A DNA stretch of 64,000 bases from Solibacillus sp. FSL H8-0538 (lineage in GTDB: Bacteria > Bacillota > Bacilli > Bacillales_A > Planococcaceae), in assembly GCF_038003525.1 (NCBI RefSeq), contig NZ_JBBOPI010000001.1, forward strand, positions 2,595,001 to 2,659,000, read 5' to 3'. The position numbers and the translations under genes were made by a program. The number at the start of each line of letters is the position of its first letter. The first letter of the stretch is position 1. Of the stretch, positions 17,327-26,421 are shown piece after piece. The notes below the pieces were generated by a model. It made no database searches. It was not told where the DNA came from and was given only the letters and a program-made list of their open reading frames with translations.

Positions 17327-17409
17327 GTTAGAAAGATACATCTTGCCATCAAAATAGGGTTCGATTTTGATATTTATTAAGTGGTTAAGTAAGCTTTACT
17401 TTCTTATCC
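17327..17409. repeat. Terminator-linked bipartite repeat, full-length copy
   Basis: An 83-bp copy starting GTTAGAAAGATACATCTTGC and ending CTTTACTTTCTTATCC. It lies between uvrC and trxA, directly beyond the U-tract of the trxA terminator. Its second palindrome is diverged in the left arm (GTGGTTAAGTAAGC). Confidence 0.8.
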
Positions 17410-17443
17410 AAAAAAAGCCGCATGCACTATGGCACGCGGCTTT
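17410..17443 (-). terminator. trxA terminator
   Basis: Minus strand: AAAGCCGCGTGCC pairs with GCATGCGGCTT, followed by TTTTT; 13 nt after the trxA stop. Confidence 0.88.
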
Positions 17444-17455
17444 TGACTGTTTAAA

Positions 17456-17770
17456 TTATTTGTTATCGTTAATGAAGTCGATAAGCGCTTCTTTAGGTTG
17501 GTAGCCAGCAGTTTTTGCTTTTAGCTCACCATCAACGAATAATAATAAAGATGGAATAGACATGATTTGGTACTCAGCTGCTGTACCTTGGTTGTTGTCT
17601 ACATCTACTTTAACGATTTTCACGTCGCCACCGATTTCAGCGTCTAACTCTTCTAAAACTGGAGCGATCATTTTACATGGGCCACACCAAGTTGCCCAGA
17701 AGTCTACAAGAACTACGCCTTCAGCGATTTCTTGCTCAAAGTTTTGATCAGTACCGTGTACAATTGCCAT
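17456..17770 (-). CDS. trxA: Thioredoxin
   Basis: This small cytoplasmic protein-disulfide reductase is reduced by thioredoxin reductase and donates electrons to many enzymes. The 104-residue protein has the canonical F-W-A-T-W-C29-G-P-C32 active site, the cis-proline loop M-S-I-P-S (around residue 75) and the conserved D-F-W. It stands between etfA and uvrC in the same order as in B. subtilis and has its own terminator. Confidence 0.97.
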   Translation of the reverse strand: MAIVHGTDQNFEQEIAEGVVLVDFWATWCGPCKMIAPVLEELDAEIGGDVKIVKVDVDNNQGTAAEYQIMSIPSLLLFVDGELKAKTAGYQPKEALIDFINDNK

Positions 17771-18019
17771 TATAAATAGCCTCCTTAAATAACATCTGCA
17801 TGTAGTATAGCACGATTTACCAAATAAAAAACACCAATATGCTTACTAAGTATTAGCGATTTAGTGAGTCATTGAAAATATTAAGATTATAGCAGCTTTA
17901 TACTCTACCAATATTTTGAGCTTTTAAAGTAACACATAGAATCGTTTTACTTCCTCAATGTTCCAGTGCACTAAAGAATTCATCGACTCTTAGCGTCATT
18001 AAAAGCATTGTAAAAAAAG

Positions 18020-18078
18020 ATTAGAAAGACACAACTCACCTAAAATAAGGAGAGATGCTGTCCATACTTATGTAGATA
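18020..18078. repeat. Terminator-linked repeat, internally deleted copy
   Basis: Contains the first palindrome in full (ATTAGAAAGACACAACTCAC and its partner GAGAGATGCTGTCC) and TACTTATGTAGATA, but lacks the GAAAGTTATACTTTC core of the second palindrome. It runs directly into the etfA terminator. Confidence 0.75.
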
Positions 18079-18112
18079 AAAAAGCGACGGAGTTCTTAAG
18101 CTCCGCCGCTTT
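18079..18112 (-). terminator. etfA terminator
   Basis: Minus strand: AAAGCGGCGGAG pairs with CTCCGTCGC (one mismatch), followed by TTTTTT; 7 nt after the etfA stop. Confidence 0.85.
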
Positions 18113-18118
18113 CAACCA

Positions 18119-19096
18119 TTATGCGTTTACTTTTAACGCTTTAAATTCTTGGATTAACATTGGCACAACTTCGAATAAGTCACCAACGATTCCGTAGTCA
18201 GCTACTTTAAAAATATTCGCTTCTGGATCTTTGTTGATCGCTACGATTACTTTAGAGTTTGACATACCCGCTAAATGTTGGATTGCCCCAGAAATTCCAG
18301 CTGCAATATAAAGATCAGGCGTTACTACTTTACCAGTTTGTCCAATTTGTAATGAGTAATCACAGTATTCTGCGTCACATGCTCCACGAGAAGCACCAAC
18401 TGCACCGCCTAGTAAGTTAGCTAACTCTTTTAATGGCCCGAAACCCTCTTCCGATTTCACACCACGACCACCAGCGACAACTACTTTCGCTTCTGAAAGG
18501 TCTACCCCGTCAGTTGATTTACGAACAACTTCTTTAATAATTGTGCGTAAGTTTGTGATATCTACTGATAATGAAGATACATTGCCCGTGCGAGAAGCAT
18601 CTTGCTCAAGAGGTGCAATATTGTTTGGACGAATTGTTGCGAAAACAACGCCGTCTTTTACTTTCACTTTTTCAAACGCTTTCCCAGAATAGATTGGGCG
18701 GATGAATACTGCAGCATCGCCAGTACCCTCGATTTCTGTAACGTCAGAAATTAAACCCGATTTTAAACGAGAAGCAATTTTTGGTGATAAGTCTTTCCCT
18801 AGAGAAGTATGACCGAAAATGATTGCTTCTGGTTTTTCTTGTTCAGCAACTGCAAGGAATGCTTGGCTGAAGCCATCAGATGTATATGTTTTTAAATGCG
18901 GGTGCTCAACAGTTATGACACGGTCTACACCGTACGCGATTAACTCTGAAGCTACTCCAGCAATACTGTCACCGATTAAAACGCCCACTACTTCGCCGCC
19001 GTCAGCTACTTGTTTACCAGCTGCAATTGCTTCGAATGATACGTTACGTAGGCTACCTTCACGAACTTCACCTAATACTAACACTTTTTTTGACAT
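18119..19096 (-). CDS. etfA: Electron transfer flavoprotein alpha subunit
   Basis: EtfA with EtfB forms the FAD/AMP-containing flavoprotein that takes electrons from acyl-CoA dehydrogenases to the menaquinone pool. The 325-residue protein has the variable N-terminal domain and the conserved C-terminal FAD domain: G-G-R-G-V-K-S-E-E-G-F (about 210-220), G-A-S-R-G-A-C-D (~235-242), Q-I-G-Q-T-G-K-V-V-x-P-x-L-Y-I-A-x-G-I-S-G-A-I-Q-H (~252-276) and A-I-N-K-D-P-E-A-N-I-F. It ends the lcfA-fadR-fadB-etfB-etfA set. Confidence 0.96.
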   Translation of the reverse strand: MSKKVLVLGEVREGSLRNVSFEAIAAGKQVADGGEVVGVLIGDSIAGVASELIAYGVDRVITVEHPHLKTYTSDGFSQAFLAVAEQEKPEAIIFGHTSLGKDLSPKIASRLKSGLISDVTEIEGTGDAAVFIRPIYSGKAFEKVKVKDGVVFATIRPNNIAPLEQDASRTGNVSSLSVDITNLRTIIKEVVRKSTDGVDLSEAKVVVAGGRGVKSEEGFGPLKELANLLGGAVGASRGACDAEYCDYSLQIGQTGKVVTPDLYIAAGISGAIQHLAGMSNSKVIVAINKDPEANIFKVADYGIVGDLFEVVPMLIQEFKALKVNA

Positions 19097-19240
19097 GTAT
19101 ATCCCTCCATTACCATCTAAGATTCTTAATCGATTTCACCTTGGCGTAATCGCGGGCCTGCATAACGCAGCTAAGTTAGTCGTTGTCTCATGAATGCGAT
19201 GAACTTAGACTAACACCCTAAGATTGACTCCACCTTAAAA

Positions 19241-20014
19241 TTAGATTACTTTTGCTTCTGTATGAAGTAAGTTTACTAGTTCTTTTACTTGAGCTGGTAA
19301 TTCACCTGCTAATACGCGACCTGCTGCTTTTTGAGGAGGTAAGTAGATTTCAATCGTTTCTACTTTCACTTCAACGTCATCTTCGTCGATATCTAAATCG
19401 TCAAGCTCAAGCTCTGCAAGCGGTTTCTTCTTGGCCTTCATAATGCCCGGTAATGAAGGATAACGTGGCTCGTTTAAGCCTTGTTGTGCCGTTACTAAGA
19501 GTGGTAAAGAAGTTTCAAGAATTTCTGAATCCCCTTCGATATCACGTACGATTTTTACGTTTGTGCCAGTGATTTCAAGGCTAGTAATTGTCGTTACGTA
19601 GTTAATGCCTAAAAGATCTGCTAAGCGTGGTCCAACTTGACCAGAACCACCGTCGATTGCAACGTTACCTGCTAAAATTAAGTCCGCGTCTTTATCTTTT
19701 AAGTATTCAGCTAAAATAAAGGATGCTGAATATTGATCCAGCTCGTCTAAATCATCTTCTGTATTAATTAATACTGCTTCATCTGCACCCATTGCAAGCG
19801 CTGTACGAAGTTGCTTTTCAGCGTCCTCGCCACCAATTGTTATGACTGTGACTTTACCGCCTAGTGCATCACGTTTTTGGATTGCTTCTTCAATTGCGTA
19901 CTCATCGTATGGATTGATGATGAACTCAGCACCGTCTTCTTGAATTTTGCCGCCAGATACAACGATTTTTTCTTCTGTGTCAAACGTACGTTTTACTAAT
20001 ACAAAAATATTCAT
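19241..20014 (-). CDS. etfB: Electron transfer flavoprotein beta subunit
   Basis: The 257-residue partner of EtfA binds AMP and contacts the dehydrogenase. Recognisable segments are the N-terminal V-L-V-K-R-T-F-D-T, A-L-A-M-G-A-D-E-A-V-L-I, the nucleotide loop A-G-N-V-A-I-D-G-G-S-G-Q-V-G-P and the E-P-R-Y-P-S-L-P-G-I-M-K-A-K-K-K-P signature (~185-203). It follows fadB by 26 bp. The 144-bp gap to etfA contains no gene. Confidence 0.95.
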   Translation of the reverse strand: MNIFVLVKRTFDTEEKIVVSGGKIQEDGAEFIINPYDEYAIEEAIQKRDALGGKVTVITIGGEDAEKQLRTALAMGADEAVLINTEDDLDELDQYSASFILAEYLKDKDADLILAGNVAIDGGSGQVGPRLADLLGINYVTTITSLEITGTNVKIVRDIEGDSEILETSLPLLVTAQQGLNEPRYPSLPGIMKAKKKPLAELELDDLDIDEDDVEVKVETIEIYLPPQKAAGRVLAGELPAQVKELVNLLHTEAKVI

Positions 20015-20040
20015 TAGTCAGACCTCCTAAAAGCTATATT

Positions 20041-20814
20041 TTATTTGCCTGTAAAGACTGGTTCACGTTTTTCGATAAATGCCTGAATACCTTCTTTTGC
20101 ATCTTGTGAGACGAAAACTGTACCGAAACTTTGCGCTTCCGCAGCAACACCTTCATGGAATGTAGGCGTTTTCGAATACTGTAGCATTTGAATCGCTGTT
20201 TTAAGTGCAATTGGGCTCTTCTTGGCAATTTTCTTCGCAATCTCGATTGTTTTTGGAAGGAGCTCTTCTTCGGAGAATGCACGGTTTGCTAATCCCCACT
20301 GAACTGCCTCAATACCTGAGATTGGCTCGCTTGTAAACATCATTTCGGCTGCTTTTGCTATACCAACATAGCGTGGTAGACGTTGAGTTCCGGCAAAACC
20401 AGGAATAATGCCTAGTGAAAGCTCTGGTAAACCGAGCTTTGCACTCTCTGTGACAAAACGCATATGGCAACCCATCGCTAGCTCTAACCCACCGCCTAGA
20501 GCAGCCCCGTGGATCGCAGCGATTACCGGTTTTGAGAATGACTCCAAACGTTCAAATACGATTTGGCCATTTTTCGCGAGTCCCGCAAACTCTTCACCAG
20601 ATGCAATCCCAGTAAACTCTTTAATATCTGCACCCGCTGAAAAGAATCGTCCTTCTCCGTGAAGAACGAGGACACGAACCGCTTCATCATTTTCAACTGC
20701 ATCTAAAAATGCATCCACATCTTTAATTAACCCCTGTGACAATGCATTTGCAGGCGGTCTTGAAATAGTAGCGATTGCTACCCCTTCTTCAACTTGCCAA
20801 CTTAGAAACTCCAT
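20041..20814 (-). CDS. fadB: Enoyl-CoA hydratase
   Basis: This crotonase-fold enzyme hydrates trans-2-enoyl-CoA to 3-hydroxyacyl-CoA in fatty-acid beta-oxidation. The 257-residue protein shows the oxyanion-hole segments [12 protein letters not shown] (~57-68) and [13 protein letters not shown] (~104-116). The two catalytic glutamates are expected in G-G-L-E-L and [10 protein letters not shown]. It lies 15 bp after fadR and before etfB, the B. subtilis fad operon order. Confidence 0.93.
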   Translation of the reverse strand: MEFLSWQVEEGVAIATISRPPANALSQGLIKDVDAFLDAVENDEAVRVLVLHGEGRFFSAGADIKEFTGIASGEEFAGLAKNGQIVFERLESFSKPVIAAIHGAALGGGLELAMGCHMRFVTESAKLGLPELSLGIIPGFAGTQRLPRYVGIAKAAEMMFTSEPISGIEAVQWGLANRAFSEEELLPKTIEIAKKIAKKSPIALKTAIQMLQYSKTPTFHEGVAAEAQSFGTVFVSQDAKEGIQAFIEKREPVFTGK

Positions 20815-20829
20815 TCTCCCACACCCCTT

Positions 20830-21411
20830 TTAAGCTTTTAACCCATTTAGTAGCAATTCCCTTACTTTCGGAGAGAGCTCCATTAAATCATAACGATAAT
20901 CATTCATTACCCATGTTGTTGTCATTTCATCGACTGTGCCAAAGACCATTTGACGTGCAATACGAACATCCATCGTTGGATTGAATTCTCCCGATACCAT
21001 ACCTTCAATTAAAATCTGATCAAGTAGCATCAAATATTCTTTTAGAATTGAATTAATTTTCAGTCTAATTTCTTTATTCGACTGCCGTAGTTCTAATTGA
21101 GTTACAGTTGCTAGATGGCGATCACTCGACAATACGCTAAAATGGTTTTCGATCATCTGTCCTAATTTCTCAGATGATGTACTTCCATTTTTTATTATAT
21201 CTTGTAAATTGTCTACAAAAAGCCCCATTTTTTCTTGAAAAACAGAAATTAATATATCTTCTTTGTTTTTGAAGTATAAATAAATAGTGCCATCTGCAAC
21301 GCCAGCCTGTTTTGCAATTTTTGACACTTGCGCCTGATGATAACCGTTTTCTGCAATCGCAATGACAGCAGCATCGATTATTTGTTTATATTTGGGTTTG
21401 TTTCGTTTCAA
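20830..21411 (-). CDS. fadR: TetR-family fatty-acid regulator FadR
   Basis: FadR (YsiA) of Bacillus represses beta-oxidation genes and is released from DNA by long-chain acyl-CoA. The 193-residue protein has a TetR N-terminal domain (K-Q-I-I-D-A-A-V-I-A-I-A-E-N-G-Y, recognition helix V-A-D-G-T-I-Y-L-Y-F-K-N-K-E-D-I-L) and a helical ligand domain. It lies between lcfA and fadB. A near-perfect FadR operator is 30 bp upstream, so autoregulation together with the downstream fadB-etfBA genes is likely. Confidence 0.92.
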   Translation of the reverse strand: MKRNKPKYKQIIDAAVIAIAENGYHQAQVSKIAKQAGVADGTIYLYFKNKEDILISVFQEKMGLFVDNLQDIIKNGSTSSEKLGQMIENHFSVLSSDRHLATVTQLELRQSNKEIRLKINSILKEYLMLLDQILIEGMVSGEFNPTMDVRIARQMVFGTVDEMTTTWVMNDYRYDLMELSPKVRELLLNGLKA

Positions 21412-21443
21412 GTTGTTTCACCACCAAAAAAAAATCGAAAACA

Positions 21444-21461
21444 TGAATGACCATTCATTCA
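21444..21461. promoter_or_regulatory. FadR operator between lcfA and fadR
   Basis: TGAATGACCATTCATTCA matches the B. subtilis FadR consensus (TGAATGA, MTAN spacer, TCATTCA) in 17 of 18 positions, extended by flanking ACA/TGT to a longer palindrome. It lies ~33 bp upstream of the fadR start and implies a second, internal promoter for fadR-fadB-etfBA. Confidence 0.8.
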
Positions 21462-21510
21462 TGTTTTCATATTATAATTTGTTCAACATTCTGTCAATAG
21501 TTAACTGAAT

Positions 21511-23202
21511 TTATTTTGCTTCTTGCCCTGCCAATTTTGCTTTTTCTTCATCAATAAGCGTTCGACGCAAAATTTTCCCTACTGCCGTTTTTGGTAAAAC
21601 TTCGCGGAACTCATAAAAACGCGGTACCTTATAAGTAGCTAAATTTTGTCGGCAATAGTTATTTAATTCTTTATCAGATACTGTAAACCCTTCTTTTAAC
21701 ACTATATATGCCTTTACTGTTTCACCGCGATACGGGTCTGGAATACCTGCAACTACACATTCCTGCACAGCCTCATGCTCATATAGCACTTCCTCTACCT
21801 CACGTGGATAAATATTAAAACCGCCAGCAATAATCATATCTTTCTTGCGGTCTACTACATAGAAATAACCTTTTTCATCCATATAACCAAGATCCCCTGT
21901 TAAGAACCAGCCGTCTGCAAAAGTCATCGCAGTATCCTCAGGACGATTCCAGTAGCCCTTCATTACTTGCGGCCCTTTAATCGCAATTTCACCAATTTCA
22001 CCAACTGGCAAGATTTCTGTATCCCCTGAACGTAAAATAACTGCATCTGTATCTGGCCACGGTACACCAACTGATCCTGGTACACGGTTTTCCCAAATGA
22101 AGTTTGCATGTGTAACGGGTGAAGTTTCCGTTAATCCATACCCTTCAACTAGCTTTCCACCTGTAATCTCTTCAAAGCGCTCCTGTACTTCAACTGGTAG
22201 TGGCGCCGAACCACTTAAGCAAGCCTTAATTGAAGATAAATCATATTTTGCTAAATCAGGATGACTTAATAACCCAATGTACATGGTTGGCGCACCCGGG
22301 AAGAGCGTTGGTTTTTGCTTATCAATCGTTTTCAATGCTTGCTCAACATCAAACTTCGGTAATAGCACCATACGACCCTGTTGCATTACAGATAAAATAA
22401 GAACGGTTGTCATACCATAAACATGAAAGAATGGTAGAATTCCTAAAATTGTTTCCTGCCCCTTCTCGCAACGGTACATCCATGCATCACACATCATCGT
22501 GTTAGCAATTAAGTTTTTGTGCGTTAGCATGACACCTTTTGGAGAGCCAGTTGTTCCTCCTGTATATTGCAGTAATGCTAGGTCATTGTCGAAATCAAAC
22601 GGAACATCGAGCACTTTTAACTGTGCAGAACGTAGAATCTCTGTGAATAAGTGATTAATACCACTGTGCTCAACTTTTACGCTAAAGCCATATTGTTTCT
22701 TTTGAATGAATGGATACACTAAGTTTTTCGGGAACGGTAAGTAATCCTTAATCCCTGTTACTATAACATTTTCAAGCTTTGTATTTTTTAAAATCTTCAT
22801 AGCACGCGGATATAAAATATCCATTACTAAAATCACTTTGGCTCCTGAGTCTGCCATTTGATATTGTAGCTCACGTTCTGTATACAGTGGATTCGTTTGT
22901 ACAACGATTCCCCCAGCATACATTATACCGTAGTATGCAATGACCGATTGCGGACAGTTTGGCAGCATAATTGCTACTCGGTCGCCCTTCTCCACCCCTA
23001 GAGTACGCAAGTAGTTCGCAAATTTCAAAGCAGATTCATAAAGCTCACGGTACGTAATGTCTTTCCCCATAAAGTGAATGGCCACTTTTGATGGATTCGC
23101 TTTATACGCATCCGTTAAAAACTGATTTACTGGGATTCTCGGTAAATCCAACGAATGCGGTATTTCTTGCGGATAATTTGCTAGCCATACCTTTTCTGCC
23201 AT
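21511..23202 (-). CDS. lcfA: Long-chain fatty-acid-CoA ligase
   Basis: The enzyme activates fatty acids to acyl-CoA with ATP, feeding beta-oxidation. The 563-residue protein carries the AMP-binding signature Y-T-G-G-T-T-G-S-P-K-G-V-M (~200-212), the Y-G-L-T-E-T-S motif (~337), G-W-F-L-T-G-D-L-G-Y (~417) and D-R-K-K-D-M-I-I-A-G-G-F-N (~431-443). The start at 23202 is preferred because GGGGGAG lies ~7 nt upstream; the longer frame would add nine residues containing that site. It heads the fad operon; B. subtilis LcfA is 560 residues. Confidence 0.93.
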   Translation of the reverse strand: MAEKVWLANYPQEIPHSLDLPRIPVNQFLTDAYKANPSKVAIHFMGKDITYRELYESALKFANYLRTLGVEKGDRVAIMLPNCPQSVIAYYGIMYAGGIVVQTNPLYTERELQYQMADSGAKVILVMDILYPRAMKILKNTKLENVIVTGIKDYLPFPKNLVYPFIQKKQYGFSVKVEHSGINHLFTEILRSAQLKVLDVPFDFDNDLALLQYTGGTTGSPKGVMLTHKNLIANTMMCDAWMYRCEKGQETILGILPFFHVYGMTTVLILSVMQQGRMVLLPKFDVEQALKTIDKQKPTLFPGAPTMYIGLLSHPDLAKYDLSSIKACLSGSAPLPVEVQERFEEITGGKLVEGYGLTETSPVTHANFIWENRVPGSVGVPWPDTDAVILRSGDTEILPVGEIGEIAIKGPQVMKGYWNRPEDTAMTFADGWFLTGDLGYMDEKGYFYVVDRKKDMIIAGGFNIYPREVEEVLYEHEAVQECVVAGIPDPYRGETVKAYIVLKEGFTVSDKELNNYCRQNLATYKVPRFYEFREVLPKTAVGKILRRTLIDEEKAKLAGQEAK

Positions 23203-23453
23203 AAACCTCTCCCCCTTTGCTTCAAACACTTTAATATTCTGATTATTATTATAATTAAAAAAGGAAATACTTTCAAATAGATTTTATTTGTATTCTGTTT
23301 TTTAGCTCGTTTATACACATTTTTTCTTTATTATCGTTATAAATTCTATAACATTCTTTTAATCAGAACCGTTACAGTTGGTGTTTTATTTTATAAATAT
23401 ACTTTTCTAGATAAAGTAATATTCCTATTAATTTTTATAAAAAAATCAACAAA
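23203..23453. other. lcfA upstream region
   Basis: An AT-rich stretch expected to hold the lcfA promoter. No close FadR half-site pair is visible here. Confidence 0.4.
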
Positions 23454-23492
23454 GGCTGTGCCGAAAGTGAGCGTTTCACTTTTGGCACAGCC
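23454..23492 (-). terminator. Terminator of the mutS2-yshE run
   Basis: A 17-bp stem (GGCTGTGCCGAAAGTGA with TCACTTTTGGCACAGCC) lies 12 nt beyond the small ORF at 23505. On the minus strand it is followed by TTTGTTGATTTTTTT. Confidence 0.85.
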
Positions 23493-23504
23493 CCGTATTT
23501 AATG

Positions 23505-23588
23505 TTAAATTGTTAGTAAATAATACACGCCAATGATCAAGAAGATGCCACAGACGATCATTAATACTTTTGCTAATTTCTCCATCAT
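23505..23588 (-). CDS. Small single-pass membrane protein (27 aa)
   Basis: A short ORF, MMEKLAKVLMIVCGIFLIIG followed by seven residues ending in TI, with one hydrophobic helix over nearly its whole length and a short basic-acidic N-terminus. A ribosome binding site (GGAGAG) stands 4 nt before the first ATG and 7 nt before the second (23585). It begins 8 bp after the yshE stop and is followed at once by a terminator, so it is the last gene of the transcript. The family is unknown to me; the ribosome site and position make it more likely a real membrane microprotein than chance. Confidence 0.6.
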   Translation of the reverse strand: MMEKLAKVLMIVCGIFLIIGVYYLLTI

Positions 23589-23595
23589 TTCTCTC

Positions 23596-24009
23596 CTACG
23601 AAATACTTGCCCCAATGACAAATGATAAGCCGACAGAAATTGTAAACGAAATAAAACCAACTGAGCGGTTATCCGTTTCAATTTCCTCGTCAACTTTAAA
23701 GCGCGGTGTTAAAAACTCAAATAAAATATACGCGAAAATCAAGAGGGTGAATCCGTAAAGCCCCCAGCCAATCATTTCACCAAGCGATGTATGACGCTCT
23801 ATCGAATAGCGGAAAATATTACATACACCTAAAATTTTACCGCCCGTTGCTAATGCTACTGCCACATTACCCTTTTTTATTTCTTCCCAGTTTTTATATT
23901 TCGTAACGATTTCAAATAATACCATCGATACAACTAAACAAAGGACAACGACGCTAAAATAACCTGCTGTTTCTACTAAAGGATGTTGCCAAAAAATCAA
24001 ACCTAGCAT
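23596..24009 (-). CDS. yshE: DUF350 membrane protein YshE
   Basis: The 137-residue protein has four predicted transmembrane helices (about 15-35, 48-66, 82-102 and 116-136) and the DUF350 pattern (K-G-N-V-A-V-A-L-A-T-G-G-K-I-L-G-V). The function of DUF350 proteins is unknown. Its start is preceded by AAAAGGGG, and it follows mutS2 by 15 bp, the same arrangement as in B. subtilis. Confidence 0.85.
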   Translation of the reverse strand: MLGLIFWQHPLVETAGYFSVVVLCLVVSMVLFEIVTKYKNWEEIKKGNVAVALATGGKILGVCNIFRYSIERHTSLGEMIGWGLYGFTLLIFAYILFEFLTPRFKVDEEIETDNRSVGFISFTISVGLSFVIGASIS

Positions 24010-24024
24010 CTATTCATCCCCTTT

Positions 24025-26391
24025 TTATTTAAATTCTACTACAGTCACACCAAATCCACCTTCAGCCGCTTCACCGTAACGATAGGACTTCACACGCTTG
24101 TTGCCCTTTAAGTAGCTTTGAATCCCTTGACGGAGCGCCCCTGTCCCCTTACCGTGAATAATGGATACACGCGGATAATTGGCTAGCAGTGCATCATCCA
24201 AATATTTCTCTGTACGGATTAATGCATCTTCATAGCGTTCACCACGAAGGTCTAGCTCAAGCTTCACATGACTCGTACGATTTTTCACGTTCGTCATTGT
24301 GCGTGTCACCTGTTCTTTTTCCGGCTTAATGTATTGTAAATCCGCTTCAGGCAGTTTCATTTTTAAAATCCCAATTTGAACTACCCACTCATTACCAGCT
24401 GCTTTTTTAAGAAGCGTCCCTTTTTGACCATAGCTTAGTACTTTTACTTCATCACCCGGTTGTAGGTTTTGTACGCGCTCACGGTTTGCGACAGCCTTTT
24501 GTAACACTTTATTTTCTTTTGGTGCCGCTTCATCCAGACGTTTTTTCACATCGATAAGCTCATGATCCTTTACCAAATCCGCAGCATTTTTCTTCATTTC
24601 GCGAAGCTCTGCGATTATCTTTTCTGCTTCTGCTTTCGCATTGTCAACGATTTTACGCGCTTTGTCTTTTGCTTTTTTCTCTAAATTCTCTTTTTTATCA
24701 TCATAAGTGCGCAAGCGTTCATCTAATTGCTCACGTAACGTTTTCGCTTCTTCTAATAACACATGTGCCTCGTCCGCCTCACGTTCAGAGCGACGACGGC
24801 TTTCCTCAAGCGAAGCAATCATGGATTCAACTTCGTGACGATCCGTACCTGTAAACGATTTTGCCCGATCAATTACTGTAGCATTTAAGCCTAAGCGTTT
24901 AGAAATTTCAAAGGCATTCGAACGGCCTGGTACACCAATAAGTAAACGATAGGTCGGACTTAATGTTTCCACATCAAATTCCACACTCGCATTGACAACA
25001 GAAGGACGGTTATAGCCGTACGCTTTTAACTCAGGATAGTGCGTTGTTGCCATGATACGCGCACCGTACCCAACGACTTCGTCTAAAATCGAAATGGCTA
25101 GCGCGGCACCTTCTTGCGGATCTGTACCTGCACCTAATTCGTCAAATAAAATGAGGGACTTGTCATCAAACTTACTTAAAATATCAACAATATTCACCAT
25201 ATGAGAGGAGAACGTTGACAGTGATTGCTCGATCGACTGCTCATCACCGATATCCGCGAAAATTTGTTCAAATACAGCCAACTCCGAACCATCAAGCGCA
25301 GGTACTGGTAATCCAGACTGTGCCATTAACGTACAAAGACCCACTGTTTTTAATGTTACCGTTTTACCACCTGTATTTGGACCTGTAATAACGATTGCCG
25401 TCACATCACGGCCAAATTCAATCGTATTTGGCACCGCTTCTTCCATCGCAAGTAACGGGTGGCGTGCACGTACTAAACGTGTATATCCTTCGTTATTCAT
25501 TTTCGGCTTCGTACATTTATTCGCTTGGCCGTACTTCCCTTTTGCAAGAACGACATCCACTTCACCAAGAAGCTGTACAAGAACAAATAGGTCATGACCT
25601 ACTTCTTGAACTTTAGCCGTTAGCTCTGCTAAAATACGGTCAATTTCAGCTTTTTCTTTTACCTTTAATCGTTGGACTTCATTATTTGCTTGAACAACTG
25701 CATCCGGCTCAATGAATAATGTTTGACCTGATGCTGATTGATCATGGACGATACCGCCGTAATGCGAACGATACTCTTGCTTTACTGGAATAACGAAGCG
25801 GTCATTACGAATCGTTATTATTGCATCTGATAGCATTTTTGTTGCATTCGAGCCGCGCGTTAAGCTTTCCAGTTTTTGACGTACTTTTGCTTCTTCAGAA
25901 CGCAGCGATTGGCGAATTGAGCGTAGCGTCGTACTTGCTGAATCTAATACGGCACCGTTCTCATCGATGCAGGCATTAATTTCGTGCTGCAGCGCCGTAA
26001 GTACAGGCATTTGCTCCTTCCGCTCGATGAAATGCGGGATGTCAATCGCACCTTCTGTTTCAATGTCCTCGATAAAATTCCGTAAAATGCGGCTTGCTCG
26101 AATGGTACTGGCAATTTCCATTAACTCCATCGGGCTTAGCATGCCGCCGATTTGCGCGCGTCTTGCATGAGGGCGTACATCAAAAATACCGCCCATTGGT
26201 ACATTGGCTTTGACACGGAGGATCGCTAAACCTTCATCCATCTCCTCAAGTAGCTCAACGACCGTATCAAAATTCGTTTCTGGTACTAATTCATCCAGTG
26301 CTGCTTTTCCGATTGAGTTCGAACAAAAACGAGCGACTTGCTCGCGGATTTTATCAAATTCTAGTGTTTTCAATGCTCGCGTTTCGATCAT
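24025..26391 (-). CDS. mutS2: MutS2-family ATPase/endonuclease
   Basis: MutS2 lacks mismatch-recognition domains; it is implicated in suppression of recombination and in ribosome rescue through its Smr domain. The 788-residue protein has the core/lever region, the ATPase Walker A G-P-N-T-G-G-K-T (~331), Walker B L-I-L-F-D-E-L-G-A-G-T-D-P, a long charged coiled-coil (about 510-640) and a C-terminal Smr domain with L-D-L-R-G-E-R-Y and H-G-K-G-T-G-A-L-R. The ATG at 26391 is chosen for its AGGAGGT site 8 nt upstream; an earlier GTG overlaps that site. It lies between polX and yshE. Confidence 0.94.
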   Translation of the reverse strand: MIETRALKTLEFDKIREQVARFCSNSIGKAALDELVPETNFDTVVELLEEMDEGLAILRVKANVPMGGIFDVRPHARRAQIGGMLSPMELMEIASTIRASRILRNFIEDIETEGAIDIPHFIERKEQMPVLTALQHEINACIDENGAVLDSASTTLRSIRQSLRSEEAKVRQKLESLTRGSNATKMLSDAIITIRNDRFVIPVKQEYRSHYGGIVHDQSASGQTLFIEPDAVVQANNEVQRLKVKEKAEIDRILAELTAKVQEVGHDLFVLVQLLGEVDVVLAKGKYGQANKCTKPKMNNEGYTRLVRARHPLLAMEEAVPNTIEFGRDVTAIVITGPNTGGKTVTLKTVGLCTLMAQSGLPVPALDGSELAVFEQIFADIGDEQSIEQSLSTFSSHMVNIVDILSKFDDKSLILFDELGAGTDPQEGAALAISILDEVVGYGARIMATTHYPELKAYGYNRPSVVNASVEFDVETLSPTYRLLIGVPGRSNAFEISKRLGLNATVIDRAKSFTGTDRHEVESMIASLEESRRRSEREADEAHVLLEEAKTLREQLDERLRTYDDKKENLEKKAKDKARKIVDNAKAEAEKIIAELREMKKNAADLVKDHELIDVKKRLDEAAPKENKVLQKAVANRERVQNLQPGDEVKVLSYGQKGTLLKKAAGNEWVVQIGILKMKLPEADLQYIKPEKEQVTRTMTNVKNRTSHVKLELDLRGERYEDALIRTEKYLDDALLANYPRVSIIHGKGTGALRQGIQSYLKGNKRVKSYRYGEAAEGGFGVTVVEFK

Positions 26392-26421
26392 TAAGAACAC
26401 CTCCTGTTAGTCTTAGTTAGT

